Notes: generated from the sequence alone by a model not told the origin. A stretch of DNA of 64,000 bases from Riemerella anatipestifer_F (GCF_037861325.1 NZ_JAFELW010000005.1), one strand, 5' to 3'. Numbered from the stretch's first letter, positions 1 to 8,514 are shown. A program made the numbers and translations.

Positions 1-216
1 GCAAGGATTATCGCAAGGCGATACGGAGAGCAAAGCGAAAAAGAAACAGATAAAACTAAAGATTTGGGCGAAGAATTGGCAGATGTACTTTTTGTAACAC
101 TTTGTTTAGCTAACCAAACGGGAGTGGACTTGCAGTCAGCATTTGATAAGAAGATGAAGCTAAAAACCGAACGAGATGCCGAAAGGCATGCTAATAATGA
201 AAAGCTGAAAAAATAG
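1..216 (+). CDS. mazG: MazG-like nucleotide pyrophosphohydrolase, 3' part
   Basis: The reading frame is open from base 1 to a TAG at 214-216, giving the last 71 residues of a protein whose start lies outside the window. The segment contains the EELADVLF helix, which carries metal-binding acidic residues in all-alpha NTP pyrophosphohydrolases, and a basic tail with KMKLKTERDAERH that is common at the end of MazG-like enzymes. The family hydrolyses nucleoside triphosphates to monophosphate and pyrophosphate, often as house-cleaning of damaged nucleotides. aroA starts one base after the stop, so the two are probably co-transcribed. Only the C-terminal part is visible, so the exact subfamily is uncertain. 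Confidence 0.8.
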   Translation, partial: ARIIARRYGEQSEKETDKTKDLGEELADVLFVTLCLANQTGVDLQSAFDKKMKLKTERDAERHANNEKLKK

Positions 217-217
217 A

Positions 218-1450
218 ATGGAGCACTTTTACTTAAAACAATCGGAGCTTTTGGGTAACCAAACCATTAGTATATCAGGTTCTAAAAGCGAATCTAACCG
301 ACTTTTGATATTGCAAAGATTACTGGGAGATTTACAGATTAACAACCTTTCTAACGCTCAAGATACTCAGCTTTTACAAAAGGCTTTATACTCTAATGAT
401 GAGGTGATAGATATTCATCACGCGGGGACGGCAATGCGTTTTTTAACCTCTTACTTTGCTGTCCAAGAAGGGAGAACTACCATATTGACAGGTTCGCACA
501 GAATGAAACAACGCCCCATTGCTCCACTTGTGGAGGCTTTAAAGAGTTTGGGTGCAGAAATTACTTATCTTGAAAAAGAAGGTTGTCCACCATTAAAGAT
601 GGTGGGGAAGAAATTATATAAGAATGAAGTTTCTATTTCAGCAGAGGTTTCGTCTCAGTTTATCAGTTCGTTATTATTGGTAGCTGGTTTTTTAGAAAAT
701 GGATTGAAAATAGCTTTAGTTGGAAATATTACTTCTCGTCCTTATTTAGAAATGACTTTAAAAATGCTCTCCGATTTAGGTATTGAAAACGAATTTGAAG
801 ATCAGACTATCGAAGTCAAACCGATAAAAAAAGAACTTGCGACAGATAGCAGAAAATATACGGTAGAAAGCGACTGGAGTTCGGCGTCTTATTTTTATTC
901 ATTGGTGGCTATTGGGAAGAAGCAGGTGGCTTTAGAAAGTTTTAAGGAAGCATCTATGCAGGGCGATAAGGCTTTAGTAAAGATTTATAGGGACTTTTTT
1001 GGAGTAGAAACTCAATTTCAAGATGGAGAACGTTTAGCTTTAATTCCTATAAAAGATTTTAAACAGCTCGAAAAAATCAATTTGAATATGAATGACTGTC
1101 CTGATATTGCTCAAACCGTTTGTGTAACGGCAGCGGTATTAGGTCTTCATTTTGAAATTGAAGGTTTAGCTACACTTAAGGTAAAGGAAACGGATAGGCT
1201 AGTCGCTCTTAAAAACGAACTTTTAAAGATAGGCTTAGAAACGGAAATCACTGAAGACTCCATCAAAAGTGTGAGGTTTTTCCAAGTGGAGGAAATACCT
1301 TGTATTAAAACCTACCACGACCATCGTATGGCGATGAGTTTTGCACCTTATGCGTTGATAGGAGATATAAAGATAGAAGACGCAAGTGTGGTAGAAAAAT
1401 CGTACCCTTATTTTTGGGACGATTTTAAAACATTATCAAAAGAAATATAA
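218..1450 (+). CDS. aroA: 3-phosphoshikimate 1-carboxyvinyltransferase (EPSP synthase)
   Basis: AroA joins shikimate-3-phosphate and phosphoenolpyruvate to make EPSP, the sixth step of the shikimate pathway to chorismate, in the cytoplasm. The 410-residue protein shows the N-terminal GSKSESNR signature (residues 21-28), AGTAMRF (about 69-75) in place of the usual NAGTAMR stretch (His instead of Asn before AGT), the KETDRL motif near residue 327 and DHRMAMSF near 368. Length is slightly under the usual 420-440, as expected for the Bacteroidota form. The ATG follows the MazG stop by one base, and the downstream SDR gene begins four bases after the aroA stop, so these three look like one operon. 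Confidence 0.95.
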   Translation: MEHFYLKQSELLGNQTISISGSKSESNRLLILQRLLGDLQINNLSNAQDTQLLQKALYSNDEVIDIHHAGTAMRFLTSYFAVQEGRTTILTGSHRMKQRPIAPLVEALKSLGAEITYLEKEGCPPLKMVGKKLYKNEVSISAEVSSQFISSLLLVAGFLENGLKIALVGNITSRPYLEMTLKMLSDLGIENEFEDQTIEVKPIKKELATDSRKYTVESDWSSASYFYSLVAIGKKQVALESFKEASMQGDKALVKIYRDFFGVETQFQDGERLALIPIKDFKQLEKINLNMNDCPDIAQTVCVTAAVLGLHFEIEGLATLKVKETDRLVALKNELLKIGLETEITEDSIKSVRFFQVEEIPCIKTYHDHRMAMSFAPYALIGDIKIEDASVVEKSYPYFWDDFKTLSKEI

Positions 1451-1454
1451 AAGT

Positions 1455-2255
1455 ATGGCGAAGCATAAAGTTATGGTAATTACAGGAACTTCTACTGGGA
1501 TAGGGTTCTGTTTGGCAGAATATTTTGGTAAGAAAGGCTATGCCGTTTACGGATTGAGTAGAAAAACAGTGGAGAGTTCTTATTTTACTTCCATTGCCAC
1601 AGACATTACCGAAAACGAACAGATTAAATCAGCCATAAATCACATCTTATCAAAAGAAAAAGCGATAGATATTCTCATCAACAATGCGGGTATGGGTATG
1701 GTAGGAGCGGTAGAAGATGCGTCCAAAGAAGATATACATAAACTCTTTAATCTTAATTTGGTGGGAGCGGTTCAGATGATGACTGCAGTAATGCCAAGTA
1801 TGAGAGAACAAAAAGAAGGTGCTATCATCAATATTTCTAGTATAGGGAGTGAGATGGGGCTGCCTTTTAGAGGATTTTATTCTGCCTCAAAATCTGCCTT
1901 GGATAAAGTAACGGAAGCGATGAGGTACGAAGTTTCCGAATGGAGTGTCAAAGTGTGTTCTTTGCATTTAGGCGACATCAAGACTAATATTGCCAATCAC
2001 AGAGTGCAATCTCAAGTATCAGAGCCATATAAAAATATTTTCAATAAAGTTTACCAAGTAATGAATGCCCATGTGGACGACGGTACAGAACCTATAAAAG
2101 TAGCCGAATATATAGAGCGTCTTTTGACTAAAAAACAATGGAAAGCCCACTATTATTTTGGTAAGTTGGGGCAGAAGATAGGTGTACCTCTAAAATGGCT
2201 ACTACCACAAAACTTCTACGAAAAACTGATGAGAAAGTATAATCAAATGGATTAG
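1455..2255 (+). CDS. Short-chain dehydrogenase/reductase (SDR)
   Basis: This is a classical SDR of 266 residues: the NAD(P)-binding TGTSTGIG motif lies at residues 10-17, the structural NNAG motif near 76-79, the catalytic Ser near 129 and YSASK (Tyr142, Lys146) at the active site. SDRs oxidise or reduce alcohol/carbonyl groups on sterols, fatty acyl chains, sugars or small metabolites; nothing in the sequence fixes the substrate. It sits directly behind aroA with a four-base gap, so it is probably co-transcribed, which does not by itself imply a role in aromatic synthesis. A strong hairpin terminator follows. Confidence 0.85.
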   Translation: MAKHKVMVITGTSTGIGFCLAEYFGKKGYAVYGLSRKTVESSYFTSIATDITENEQIKSAINHILSKEKAIDILINNAGMGMVGAVEDASKEDIHKLFNLNLVGAVQMMTAVMPSMREQKEGAIINISSIGSEMGLPFRGFYSASKSALDKVTEAMRYEVSEWSVKVCSLHLGDIKTNIANHRVQSQVSEPYKNIFNKVYQVMNAHVDDGTEPIKVAEYIERLLTKKQWKAHYYFGKLGQKIGVPLKWLLPQNFYEKLMRKYNQMD

Positions 2256-2275
2256 ATTTTGAGAGGATTTAATCA

Positions 2276-2303
2276 AAAAACCATTTCCTAAGAAATGGTT
2301 TTT
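2276..2303. terminator. Bidirectional intrinsic terminator
   Basis: A perfect 12-bp stem (2276-2287 with 2292-2303) with a four-base CTAA loop has an A tract on one side and a T tract on the other. It lies between the convergent SDR gene and hchA, so it can stop transcription from both sides. Confidence 0.85.
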
Positions 2304-2329
2304 GCTTGGGGTGGTAAAAATAGAAGGCA

Positions 2330-3178
2330 CTATCCTAATAGAGCTTCAGCACTCATTTTGCCAAAATTGTTGGCGGCTAGTGGGCTATCACCTGTTACTA
2401 ATTTTCTGTCCGTGTAGCACGCTCCTGAAATGTCCTCATTAAGAATTTCCATGCCTAGAGCTTTTAATTTTTCTCCATAGAACCAAGGCATTTCTCCTGG
2501 TACATAGCCAATAGCAGGCGTTTGTGTATCTATAATGTCAGGGAAAGATTTTATTTTGTAGCCTTTATATGGGAAACTTTCTGCAGGTTCATTATGTGCT
2601 GCTGCTAATAATGCTGCAGGGCCATGGCAAATAGCGAGCATATATTTCTCTTGTTGGTGAGCCCAATGGATTGTCTTTTTTAAATCATCATTTGTTGGTA
2701 GTCCTAGCATAGCACCGTGTCCACCAGGTAAAAATACGGCTACATATTCTGTTTCGGAAGCCATACCTCCTTCTACAAAATCTTTTAAGCTTTTAGGTGT
2801 TTCAAATTGGGTTTTATATTTTTCAAAAATACCCTTTACGGCTTCGTCTTCGGAAGGCATTGCCCACATTTCTAAAACAACTGGAGCACCTGTAGGAGTA
2901 AATATTTCTGCCTCAAAACCTGCTGCGTCTAAATGTAGCATTGGTACTAAAGTTTCTACTGGGTGGTTACCCGTGGAGAATTTCTTACCATTTTGCATGG
3001 TCATATATTTTTCTTCGGTACACACTACTAGTACCTTTTTATTTTTATCGGTGTTGGTGTTAGGATATTGGGCAAAATCGTAATCGGTTTTTGGAGCAAC
3101 AAACATAGATAATGATAGAGGAGAAGGCTCATAACCTACACCATCAAATACAGGTTGATTACTTAATTCTTGTGACAT
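2330..3178 (-). CDS. hchA: HchA/Hsp31-type DJ-1/PfpI protein (glyoxalase III / deglycase-chaperone family)
   Basis: The 282-residue protein matches the DJ-1/PfpI superfamily over its whole length and has the length and motifs of Hsp31 (HchA). The nucleophile elbow is AICHGPAAL (Cys184, His185), with the partner acid in NHPVET (Glu75) and Asp214 in SFPDIID. Hsp31 proteins detoxify methylglyoxal without glutathione and act as holding chaperones in the cytoplasm. Compared with the E. coli protein as I remember it, the metal-site residues H86 and H123 appear here as Asp84 and Tyr121, so the zinc site may be altered. The gene stands alone on the minus strand behind its own promoter, next to a Crp/Fnr regulator with a palindromic site between them. 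Confidence 0.88.
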   Translation of the reverse strand: MSQELSNQPVFDGVGYEPSPLSLSMFVAPKTDYDFAQYPNTNTDKNKKVLVVCTEEKYMTMQNGKKFSTGNHPVETLVPMLHLDAAGFEAEIFTPTGAPVVLEMWAMPSEDEAVKGIFEKYKTQFETPKSLKDFVEGGMASETEYVAVFLPGGHGAMLGLPTNDDLKKTIHWAHQQEKYMLAICHGPAALLAAAHNEPAESFPYKGYKIKSFPDIIDTQTPAIGYVPGEMPWFYGEKLKALGMEILNEDISGACYTDRKLVTGDSPLAANNFGKMSAEALLG

Positions 3179-3215
3179 CTTTTTAATTTTTAGTGTTTAA
3201 CATTAATTTCTTGTG

Positions 3216-3223
3216 CAAAGATA
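3216..3223 (-). promoter_or_regulatory. Bacteroidota -7 box of hchA
   Basis: TATCTTTG on the minus strand matches the TAnnTTTG consensus of the Bacteroidota major sigma factor. It lies 37 bases upstream of the hchA start codon, leaving a leader of about 30 bases. Confidence 0.6.
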
Positions 3224-3255
3224 GACGGATGTGCTTAGAGGTCTAAGGATATAAA

Positions 3256-3283
3256 TCACAAAAAAAGTGTGAGGTAAATCACA
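3256..3283. promoter_or_regulatory. Palindromic Crp/Fnr-type operator upstream of hchA
   Basis: TGTGA (3268-3272), six bases GGTAAA, then TCACA (3279-3283) form the exact spacing and half-sites of the classical CRP box. A third half-site TCACA at 3256-3260 forms a second inverted pair with the same TGTGA (seven-base spacer). The palindrome centre lies about 60-65 bases upstream of the transcription start predicted from the -7 box, a typical activator position. The adjacent gene encodes a Crp/Fnr protein, so local regulation is the simple reading; binding itself is inferred. Confidence 0.6.
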
Positions 3284-3317
3284 AGAGTAATTTTTATAGT
3301 AGGTTAGAGGAGGCTTA

Positions 3318-3890
3318 CTATTCGCTTAAAGAAAGTCTGCTAAGAGTCTCTCTAGAAACGCCTAGATAACTAGCGATGGTTTGTTTAGGTAGTTTTTGTA
3401 CTAAATGAGGATATTGTTTTAGGAAATTTTGGTAGCGTTGTTTGGCAGATTGGGTCATAAGGGAAATGATGCGTTCTTGCAAGGCAATATACCCAAAATT
3501 AGTTTTGATTCTGAAAAATCTTTCTAATAGAGGAAACTTTTGGCAAAGAATGTCCATATTTTGTTGGGTGATGGCGAGTACACTACCATTTTCTAAACAT
3601 TCTATGGAAAGTTGAGTCTTTTGTTGCCTGTAAAATGCGGAAAAATCTCCAGTCCACCACCCACTAGAGGCAAACTGGAGAATATGTTCTTTACCATCTG
3701 TATCAAAGAAACTAGATTTGAAAATACCTGACGCTACCCAATAAATCTCATTACAAGTTTGGTATTCTTGTACGAGGAACTGTTTTTTTCTGATGTTTTT
3801 AATACTAAAGTATTCCCAAATTTCATCAAACTCTTCCCCCGAAAGAGAGATGATTTCTCTGATATGATTTAAGAAGTGTTCCTTTTCCAA
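3318..3890 (-). CDS. Crp/Fnr family transcriptional regulator
   Basis: The 190-residue protein has an N-terminal cyclic-nucleotide-binding-type beta roll (about residues 20-120), a long dimerisation helix and a C-terminal helix-turn-helix, KQTIASYLGVSRETLSRL, near 168-185. No cluster-binding cysteine pattern of true Fnr proteins is evident, so the effector is unknown. It starts five bases beyond the folD stop on the same strand and is probably expressed with folD. The next gene downstream is hchA, and the gap between them contains a CRP-type palindrome, which suggests that hchA is a target. Confidence 0.85.
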   Translation of the reverse strand: MEKEHFLNHIREIISLSGEEFDEIWEYFSIKNIRKKQFLVQEYQTCNEIYWVASGIFKSSFFDTDGKEHILQFASSGWWTGDFSAFYRQQKTQLSIECLENGSVLAITQQNMDILCQKFPLLERFFRIKTNFGYIALQERIISLMTQSAKQRYQNFLKQYPHLVQKLPKQTIASYLGVSRETLSRLSLSE

Positions 3891-3894
3891 ATGG

Positions 3895-4779
3895 TTAGTC
3901 TTTGTATATGGTGTGCTTGTAGGCTAATAGTGTGTTTTTCATTAGCATCGCTCTAGTCATAGGTCCTACACCTCCTGGTACAGGAGTAATCCATGAGGCT
4001 TTTTCAGCACAGCTATCAAAATCTACATCGCCTGCTAGTTTATAGCCTTTTTCACTATCGTCATCTACTCTGGTAATGCCTACATCTATCACGATAGCTC
4101 CTTTCTTTATCATATCTCCTTTTAAGAAATAAGGGTCGCCCAAAGCGGTAATTACAATATCTGCATTTCTTGTAAAATCTTCTATATGAGGAGTGTAAGA
4201 GTGTGTAAGCGTTACGGTAGAGTTTCCTGGGAAATCTTTTCTACCCATTAGAATACTCATAGGGCGTCCTACAATACGACTTCTACCAATGATAACACAG
4301 TGTTTTCCTTTGGTTTCTATTTGGTAGCGTTCTAGAAGGGTAAGAATTCCGAAAGGTGTTGCTGGTAAGAAGGTATCCATTTCCAGAGCCATTCTTCCAA
4401 AGTTTTCGGGGTGAAAACCATCTACATCTTTTCTTGGGTCTATCGCCATAATGATTTTCTCCTGATCCATTTGTTTCGGAAGCGGTAATTGAACAATAAA
4501 GCCATCTACATCTGGATTTTCGTTGAGTTCTTTTATTTTTTCCAAAACTTCAGCTTCTGATGCTGTACTAGGAAATTTGTGCAAAGACGACTGAAAGCCA
4601 ACTTCTGCACAGTCTTTAATTTTAGAATTAACATAAGCCTTACTTGCCCCATTATTTCCTACCAATATAGCGGAAAGATGAGGTAAACGCTTTCCAGATG
4701 CTTTGATTTTCTCTACATCTGCTTTAATTTCTGCTTTGATTTCTTTGGATATTTTTAATCCGTCTAAAATTTGAGCCAT
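3895..4779 (-). CDS. folD: Methylenetetrahydrofolate dehydrogenase / methenyltetrahydrofolate cyclohydrolase
   Basis: FolD is bifunctional: it oxidises 5,10-methylene-THF with NADP and hydrolyses the 5,10-methenyl product to 10-formyl-THF, feeding purine and formyl-methionine synthesis. The 294-residue length is standard. Family motifs visible are the YVNSKIKDC segment with the catalytic Lys, DGFIVQLPLP, the dinucleotide-binding region around VIIGRSRIVGRPMS, and the C-terminal PVPGGVGPMTRAML. A Crp/Fnr gene follows closely on the same strand; glyA, the other main one-carbon gene in the window, lies nearby on the opposite strand. Confidence 0.96.
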   Translation of the reverse strand: MAQILDGLKISKEIKAEIKADVEKIKASGKRLPHLSAILVGNNGASKAYVNSKIKDCAEVGFQSSLHKFPSTASEAEVLEKIKELNENPDVDGFIVQLPLPKQMDQEKIIMAIDPRKDVDGFHPENFGRMALEMDTFLPATPFGILTLLERYQIETKGKHCVIIGRSRIVGRPMSILMGRKDFPGNSTVTLTHSYTPHIEDFTRNADIVITALGDPYFLKGDMIKKGAIVIDVGITRVDDDSEKGYKLAGDVDFDSCAEKASWITPVPGGVGPMTRAMLMKNTLLAYKHTIYKD

Positions 4780-4817
4780 TGGTATATACTTTTTATTAGA
4801 TTTATTTGTATTGAAGA

Positions 4818-6455
4818 TTATCGGTTGTCTTTAAAATAATTGATTAAACCATTGGTAGAACTGTCGTGAGATTGGGTAGCTTCTGATGATTTTAGTTCCT
4901 TTAAAATATTTCCTGCCAAAACTTTACCAAGTTCCACACCGAACTGGTCAAAACTAAAGATGTTCCAAATAATACCCTGAACGAAAATTTTATGTTCGTA
5001 CAAAGCAATTAGTTGTCCTAAAGAGAACGGTGTAAGTTCTTTAAACAAGAAAGAATTGGTAGGGATATTTCCTAAGAATATTTTATGATTAAGGAGAGCT
5101 TTAATTTCTTCTTTGCTTTTTCCTTGTTGTTTTAGTTCGGCTTCAGCTTCTTCCTCGGTTTTCCCAAAGGCTAAGGCTTCGGTTTGGGCAAAAAAGTTAG
5201 CTAAAAGTTTTTCCTGATGGTCGGCTACTTTATTGCAAGATTGAGCGTAAGCAATAAAATCGGACGGAATAAGCTCCGTTCCTTGATGAATGAGCTGATA
5301 GAAAGCGTGTTGTCCATTAGTACCTGGTTCTCCCCATATAATAGGTCCTGTTTGGTATTCCACGAAATCTCCATTTCTGTCTACAGATTTTCCGTTACTT
5401 TCCATATCGCCTTGTTGTAAGTAAGCAGGAAAACGGTCTAGATACTGTGAATAAGGCAACACAGCATAGCTAGTAGAAGCGTAGAAGTTACGATACCAAA
5501 CGCCAAGTAATCCCATAATCACAGGGATATTATGTTCAAATTCGGTGTTTTTAAAGTGAGTGTCGGTGTCGTAAGCTCCCTTTAATAAAGCTTCAAAATT
5601 ATCATAACCAATGGATAGTGTAATGCTAAGTCCAATAGCGCTCCATAAAGAGTATCTGCCACCGACCCAGTCCCAAAATTCAAAGATGTTTTCTTCTGAA
5701 ATACCAAAACTTTTAACAGCTTCAATATTGGTAGATAATGCCACGAAATGTTTAGCCACCTCTTCTTCTTTTCCTGCTTTTAAGAACCACTCTTTTGCAG
5801 AAAGTGCGTTGGTCATCGTCTCTTGTGTAGTGAAAGTTTTAGAAGCGATGATGAACAATGTAGTTTCGGGGTTGAGGTTTTTTAAAGTTTCAGCCAAATG
5901 ATTTCCGTCCACATTAGAAACGAAGTGAACATTAAGCCTCGTTTTAAAATGCTTTAGAGCAGAGCAAACCATTACAGGTCCAAGGTCTGAGCCTCCGATG
6001 CCAATATTTACTACATCAGTGATTTCTTTATCCGAAAAGCCTTTGTGTTTCCCTGAAATTACAGCTTCTGAAAATTGTTTCATCTGCTGTAATACTTTCT
6101 GTATTTTTGGTTTAATGTTTTCTCCGTCCACCATTATTTCTCTATCAGAAAAATCCCTCAAAGCAGTGTGAAGAACGGCTCTTTGTTCGGTTTCGTTGAT
6201 TTTTTCTCCAGAAAACATACTCTCTATCGCCTCTTTGAGTTTAACCTCTTTAGCTAGATTGATGAGTAATTGCTTGGTTTCTTCGTTAATGAGATTTTTG
6301 GAATAATCAAATAGGAAATTCTCCTTTTTAATAGAAAATTCATTAAACCTATTAGGATTGTTAAATAACTCTCTAAGGTCAAAGTCGTTTTGGTCAAAAT
6401 GAGAAGTTAATTTTTGCCAAGCGGTTGTATGTGTGGGATTTATTTTAGGTAGCAT
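4818..6455 (-). CDS. pgi: Glucose-6-phosphate isomerase
   Basis: Pgi interconverts glucose-6-phosphate and fructose-6-phosphate. Family signatures are present: GIGGSDLGPVM near residue 155, the phosphate-binding SKTFTTQET, and WGEPGTNGQHAFYQLIHQG with the catalytic Glu and His. I place the start at ATG 6455 (545 residues, the normal length). An in-frame TTG at 6479 would add eight residues, but it falls inside the TAAATTTG promoter box at 6477-6484 and would probably not be transcribed. The gene also supplies hexose phosphate for nucleotide-sugar synthesis in the polysaccharide locus, though it is not linked to it transcriptionally. Confidence 0.95.
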   Translation of the reverse strand: MLPKINPTHTTAWQKLTSHFDQNDFDLRELFNNPNRFNEFSIKKENFLFDYSKNLINEETKQLLINLAKEVKLKEAIESMFSGEKINETEQRAVLHTALRDFSDREIMVDGENIKPKIQKVLQQMKQFSEAVISGKHKGFSDKEITDVVNIGIGGSDLGPVMVCSALKHFKTRLNVHFVSNVDGNHLAETLKNLNPETTLFIIASKTFTTQETMTNALSAKEWFLKAGKEEEVAKHFVALSTNIEAVKSFGISEENIFEFWDWVGGRYSLWSAIGLSITLSIGYDNFEALLKGAYDTDTHFKNTEFEHNIPVIMGLLGVWYRNFYASTSYAVLPYSQYLDRFPAYLQQGDMESNGKSVDRNGDFVEYQTGPIIWGEPGTNGQHAFYQLIHQGTELIPSDFIAYAQSCNKVADHQEKLLANFFAQTEALAFGKTEEEAEAELKQQGKSKEEIKALLNHKIFLGNIPTNSFLFKELTPFSLGQLIALYEHKIFVQGIIWNIFSFDQFGVELGKVLAGNILKELKSSEATQSHDSSTNGLINYFKDNR

Positions 6456-6476
6456 ATTATATCGTTTTAATTCTTG

Positions 6477-6484
6477 CAAATTTA
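6477..6484 (-). promoter_or_regulatory. -7 box of pgi
   Basis: TAAATTTG on the minus strand fits TAnnTTTG and lies 21 bases before the pgi ATG at 6455. It rules against the upstream TTG at 6479 as start codon. Confidence 0.65.
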
Positions 6485-6590
6485 AGAAAATATAGATTGA
6501 TTTCGGTTTTGAAATCCGTTTTTTGTAAAGGTTAGGAGAGGATTGTAAAAAATATTTTGAAAGGACACTATGAGAATGTTGGGATTTTAT

Positions 6591-6598
6591 TAAATTTG
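6591..6598 (+). promoter_or_regulatory. -7 box of glyA
   Basis: TAAATTTG matches the TAnnTTTG consensus and lies 35 bases before the glyA ATG in the divergent pgi-glyA spacer. No convincing -33 TTTG is seen at the usual distance. Confidence 0.55.
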
Positions 6599-6633
6599 GG
6601 ACTTTATAAATTTAGATATTAAAAAGATAAAAT

Positions 6634-7902
6634 ATGAGAGATGTAATTTTTGATTTGATAGAGCAAGAAAGAGCACGCCAAACACATGGTATAGAGCTAA
6701 TTGCTTCTGAAAACTTCGTTTCTGATGATGTGATGAAAGCTATGGGAAGTGTTCTTACTAATAAATACGCTGAAGGTTATCCAGGAAGACGCTACTATGG
6801 TGGTTGTGAGGTAGTTGATGAGGTAGAGAAATTAGCGATAGATAGAGCAAAACAATTATTTGGAGTAGAATATGCTAATGTTCAGCCACATTCTGGTTCT
6901 CAAGCTAATGCCGCGATTTACTTGGCATGTCTTAAGCCAGGGGACACAATATTGGGATTAGATTTATCAATGGGAGGGCATTTAACCCATGGTTCATTTG
7001 TTAACTTTTCGGGAATACAATACAATGCACAGTTCTACGGTGTGGAAAGAGAAACAGGGCTGATAGATTACGAAGCTATGCGTCAGAAAGCCTTAGAGGT
7101 AAAACCGAAACTTATTATAGCTGGCTATTCGGCGTATTCTCGTGATTTAGATTATGCTAAATTTCGTGAAGTAACTGATGAGGTTGGTGCTACACTCTGG
7201 GCAGATATTGCACACCCTGCAGGATTGGTTGCTAAAGGTTTATTAAGTTCTCCGTTTCCTTACTGCGATGTGGTAACTACTACGACACATAAAACTTTAA
7301 GAGGTCCTAGAGGAGGTTTGATAATGTTAGGTAAAGATTTTGAAAACCCTTATGGTCATAAAACGCCTAAAGGGGAAACCAAAATGATGAGTGCAGTACT
7401 AGATAGTGCGGTGTTTCCAGGGATACAAGGCGGTCCGCTAGAGCATGTAATAGCGGCTAAAGCAGTAGCTTTTGGAGAGGCGATAGATGGTAAATTTGAA
7501 ACCTACGCTAAACAAGTAGTGGCTAATGCAAGGGCTTTGGCTAATGCTTTAATAGATAGAGGGTTTGAAATCGTAGGTGGAGGAACAGATAATCACCTTA
7601 TGTTGGTAGACCTTCGTAATAAAGGTGTTAACGGTAAAGAAACAGAAAAAGCTTTAGTAAAAGCAGATATTACTTGTAATAAGAATATGGTGCCGTTTGA
7701 TGATAAATCAGCATTCATTACTTCTGGTATCAGATTGGGAACTCCTGCAATTACCACTAGAGGACTTAAAGAAAACGATATGGATTCCGTAGCTGAACTA
7801 ATCTCTAAAGTTGTTTCTAATCTTAATAATGATTCAGTTTTAGAAGAGGTTAAAAAGCAAGTGAATGACTTGATGTCTGGTAGACCGTTATTTCAATGCT
7901 AG
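6634..7902 (+). CDS. glyA: Serine hydroxymethyltransferase
   Basis: GlyA is the PLP enzyme that converts serine and tetrahydrofolate to glycine and 5,10-methylene-THF, the main source of one-carbon units. The 422-residue protein starts with the ELIASENFVS and NKYAEGYPGRRYYGG signatures, has the Schiff-base lysine in TTTTHKTLRGPRGG near residue 228, and keeps the NHLMLVDL and GIRLGTPA segments near the C terminus. It stands alone between its own promoter and a hairpin terminator at 7925-7960. folD, which uses its product, lies 2 kb away on the other strand. Confidence 0.97.
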   Translation: MRDVIFDLIEQERARQTHGIELIASENFVSDDVMKAMGSVLTNKYAEGYPGRRYYGGCEVVDEVEKLAIDRAKQLFGVEYANVQPHSGSQANAAIYLACLKPGDTILGLDLSMGGHLTHGSFVNFSGIQYNAQFYGVERETGLIDYEAMRQKALEVKPKLIIAGYSAYSRDLDYAKFREVTDEVGATLWADIAHPAGLVAKGLLSSPFPYCDVVTTTTHKTLRGPRGGLIMLGKDFENPYGHKTPKGETKMMSAVLDSAVFPGIQGGPLEHVIAAKAVAFGEAIDGKFETYAKQVVANARALANALIDRGFEIVGGGTDNHLMLVDLRNKGVNGKETEKALVKADITCNKNMVPFDDKSAFITSGIRLGTPAITTRGLKENDMDSVAELISKVVSNLNNDSVLEEVKKQVNDLMSGRPLFQC

Positions 7903-7924
7903 TTATTTTTAATAAGTTTAATAT

Positions 7925-7960
7925 AATTTCGGAGGTAATGATTTGCCTTCGAAATTTTTT
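7925..7960 (+). terminator. Intrinsic terminator after glyA
   Basis: An 11-bp stem with one G-T pair (7925-7935 with 7946-7956), a ten-base loop and a run of six T form a terminator 22 bases past the glyA stop. It ends only six bases before the recX start, so it could also act as an attenuator for recX. Confidence 0.75.
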
Positions 7961-7966
7961 GTTTCG

Positions 7967-8452
7967 ATGTTTATGGAGAAAAAATTGTTCACCTTTGACG
8001 AAATTAAACTAAAGATGGTAAATTATTGTACCTATCAAGACCGTTGTCATCAAGAGGTAGAGCAAAAAATGAGAGAATTTATGCTTATTCCTGAAGCTAA
8101 AGATGAAATTTTACTTTATCTTATGAGGGAGGATTTTCTCAATGAGGAACGCTTTGCAAGGAGTTATGTGAGAGGGAAGTTTTATCATAAAAGCTGGGGA
8201 CGAAAAAAAATAGCAAATCATCTCAAGTTTAAAGGGGTGTCTGAAAAGCTGATAAATATGGCGATGGCGGAAATTGACGAGGAAGAGTATCTTGAGGTGT
8301 TGGCTAATTTGTATCATAGATATGTGATTAGTTTAAAAAGTGGCACTGATTTTGAGAAAAAGCAAAAGGCTGTTAGATACTTGCTAGGGAAGGGGTATGA
8401 ATATGAGGCAGTACAGTCTGTGTTACATAAGGAAGATGATGACATCTTTTAA
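7967..8452 (+). CDS. recX: Regulatory protein RecX
   Basis: RecX proteins bind RecA filaments and limit or modulate recombination and SOS activity. The small, charged, helical protein shows the typical tandem three-helix pattern with YCTYQDRCHQEV, LMREDFLNEERFARSYVRGKF and GRKKIANHLKFKGV, characteristic of the family. I use ATG 7967 (161 residues); ATG 7973 is equally possible, and a further upstream TTG at 7943 lies in the loop of the glyA terminator and is unlikely. recA is not in the window. It is separated from the polysaccharide locus by about 100 bases containing a new promoter. Confidence 0.8.
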   Translation: MFMEKKLFTFDEIKLKMVNYCTYQDRCHQEVEQKMREFMLIPEAKDEILLYLMREDFLNEERFARSYVRGKFYHKSWGRKKIANHLKFKGVSEKLINMAMAEIDEEEYLEVLANLYHRYVISLKSGTDFEKKQKAVRYLLGKGYEYEAVQSVLHKEDDDIF

Positions 8453-8514
8453 TTAGAAATAAAAAAGCTGATTTATAATAGGTATATAAAATTTTATACA
8501 AGTGATAAAATTTT

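Noticed and set aside
5217..5901. Plus-strand open frames of 67 and 96 codons inside pgi
   Set aside because: They lie antisense to a well-conserved enzyme gene and encode low-complexity sequences with no recognisable motif.
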